A stretch of DNA of 5,398 bases from JAIMBK01 sp040755215. GTDB lineage: Bacteria > Bacillota > Desulfotomaculia > Desulfotomaculales > Nap2-2B. The position numbers and the translations under genes are program-made. The notes beneath the pieces were generated by a model, which saw only the letters and a program-made list of their open reading frames with translations, made no database searches and had not been told where the DNA came from. Positions 4,770 through 5,398 of the stretch are shown one piece after another; positions within the stretch are counted from its first letter, which is position 1, and each line of letters starts with the position of its first letter. The DNA lies in the NCBI GenBank assembly GCA_040755215.1, contig JBFMBG010000131.1:1-5398 (forward strand), read 5' to 3'.

Positions 4770-5398
4770 TCATCCTTTCTGTATTCTTTCCCGCGCCCGG
4801 GCAATCGCCCTCCGCACTTCGTCCGGGGACGGTCCGCCCGGCGAACGGCGCGCCTTTACGCAGCGCTCGAGATCGAGGAACTGGTAAACGTCGCTTTCGA
4901 CTGCCGGAGAAAACTTCTGGTACTCCTCCAGGGTGAGCTCGGCCAGCGTTTTTCTCTGCTGCAGGCAGTGGTAAACAATCCGGCCGGCAATTTCGTGGGC
5001 GTCGCGGAACGGAACGCCCTTGCCGGTCAGGTAGTCGGCCAGGTCGGTGGCGTTGGTGAACCCCTCCCCGGCGGCCCGGGCCATCCTCTCCCTGTTTACC
5101 TGCAGGGTGGCCACGAGCGGCCGGAAAACCAGCAGGCATTTCTTTACAGTGTCCACCGCGTCAAAAAGCGCCTCTTTATCTTCCTGGAGGTCTTTATTGT
5201 AGGCGAGAGGCAAGCCTTTAAGCACGGTCAAAAGAGATAAGAGGTCGCCAAAGACGCGCCCGGCTTTCCCGCGGATCAGTTCGGCCACATCGGGGTTTTT
5301 CTTTTGCGGCATCATGCTGCTGCCCGTGCTGTAAGCGTCGTCCAGCTCCAGAAAACCGAATTCCGCGCTCGCCCAGAGCACAATTTCCTCGCCAAAAC
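4770..5398 (-). CDS. argH: argininosuccinate lyase, C-terminal part (5' end outside window)
   Basis: Cytosolic enzyme of arginine synthesis that splits argininosuccinate into arginine and fumarate. The window holds the last 208 codons, a little under half of the usual roughly 460; the reading frame is open to the right edge (first full codon at 5396), so the gene is cut by the window and not truncated. The family signature loop GSSMMPQKKNPD lies about 25-36 residues from the edge. It is the mobile loop with the catalytic serine in the fumarase/aspartase superfamily. Next come the conserved GLPLAYNKDLQEDKE stretch and the C-terminal helical domain ending with a typical GGPSPDEVRRAI segment. 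The stop is 7 nt before the likely start of the next gene, so the two are probably co-transcribed. The fold is shared with fumarase and adenylosuccinate lyase, but the NKDLQEDKE segment and C-terminus are ArgH-type. No frameshift or missing key residue is seen in this portion. Confidence 0.96.
   Translation of the reverse strand, partial: FGEEIVLWASAEFGFLELDDAYSTGSSMMPQKKNPDVAELIRGKAGRVFGDLLSLLTVLKGLPLAYNKDLQEDKEALFDAVDTVKKCLLVFRPLVATLQVNRERMARAAGEGFTNATDLADYLTGKGVPFRDAHEIAGRIVYHCLQQRKTLAELTLEEYQKFSPAVESDVYQFLDLERCVKARRSPGGPSPDEVRRAIARARERIQKG
4773..4780 (-). promoter_or_regulatory. ribosome binding site supporting a TTG start for the CoA-transferase-fold gene
   Basis: AGAAAGGA lies inside the last argH codons, 10 nt before TTG at 4762-4760. 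It decides the start: no other in-frame ATG lies between 4804 and the conserved LPLEGIKVLDL segment. The site overlaps the end of argH, which suggests translational coupling. An ATG at 4774-4772 is out of frame and meets a stop after four codons. Confidence 0.6.

Noticed and set aside
4763..4804. ATG at 4804 as start of the racemase-like gene
   Set aside because: It would overlap argH by 35 nt and add 14 charged residues absent from the family. The TTG at 4762 has a suitable ribosome binding site and gives the standard N-terminus, though this is not proven.
4659..5240. Plus-strand open frame of 193 codons
   Set aside because: It is antisense across the argH/racemase-gene junction and has no recognisable protein features.
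1..5398. CRISPR array, tRNA or rRNA gene, transposase or phage genes
   Set aside because: No regularly spaced repeats, cloverleaf pattern, rRNA segment or mobile-element protein was seen on either strand.

Overview
The window reads as part of an anabolic gene cluster from a Gram-positive bacterium of the class Clostridia. The evidence is a T-box tRNA-sensing leader, strong purine-rich ribosome binding sites, TTG and GTG starts, and moderately high G+C genes separated by AT-rich control regions. A thermophilic or syntrophic Peptococcaceae- or Moorella-like host is a guess from protein flavour, not something the sequence proves. Every real gene is on the minus strand, so transcription runs from the high-coordinate end to the low one.

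Layout in transcription order. (1) The 3' part of argH (argininosuccinate lyase, last step of arginine synthesis) enters from the right edge and ends at 4770. (2) Seven bases later a CaiB/BaiF family III CoA-transferase-fold gene starts, probably at a TTG codon (4762-3587). It carries the His/Asp/Glu set of alpha-methylacyl-CoA racemases. (3) Just 16 nt after its stop is a near-consensus sigma-A promoter (TTGACA, 17 nt, TATACT). It drives a leader of about 325 nt that is a classical T-box riboswitch with a probable AUC (isoleucine) specifier codon, an antiterminator and a strong intrinsic terminator. (4) ilvE, branched-chain aminotransferase (3175-2264). (5) A gap of about 250 nt with short TGTGCCTTT-type repeats and no gene. 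(6) ilvB, the acetohydroxyacid synthase large subunit (2015-357). (7) ilvN, the regulatory small subunit (342 to beyond the left edge).

How it works together: IlvB and IlvN form acetohydroxyacid synthase, which commits pyruvate (plus 2-oxobutyrate) to valine, leucine and isoleucine. IlvE performs the last, reversible transamination of all three pathways. Uncharged tRNA-Ile is inferred to stabilise the antiterminator and let transcription enter ilvE-ilvB-ilvN. Valine probably also inhibits the enzyme through the IlvN ACT domain, whose valine-site residues are intact. argH and the racemase-like gene lie upstream of the promoter and form a separate unit, but no terminator is visible between them and the T-box, so their transcripts may run into it.

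No wholly new system is seen. The most unusual details are an exact 11-bp tandem duplication inside the T-box Stem II region that gives one strand two alternative partners, the racemase-like gene next to branched-chain synthesis, and the repeat-bearing gap in the middle of the ilv operon.
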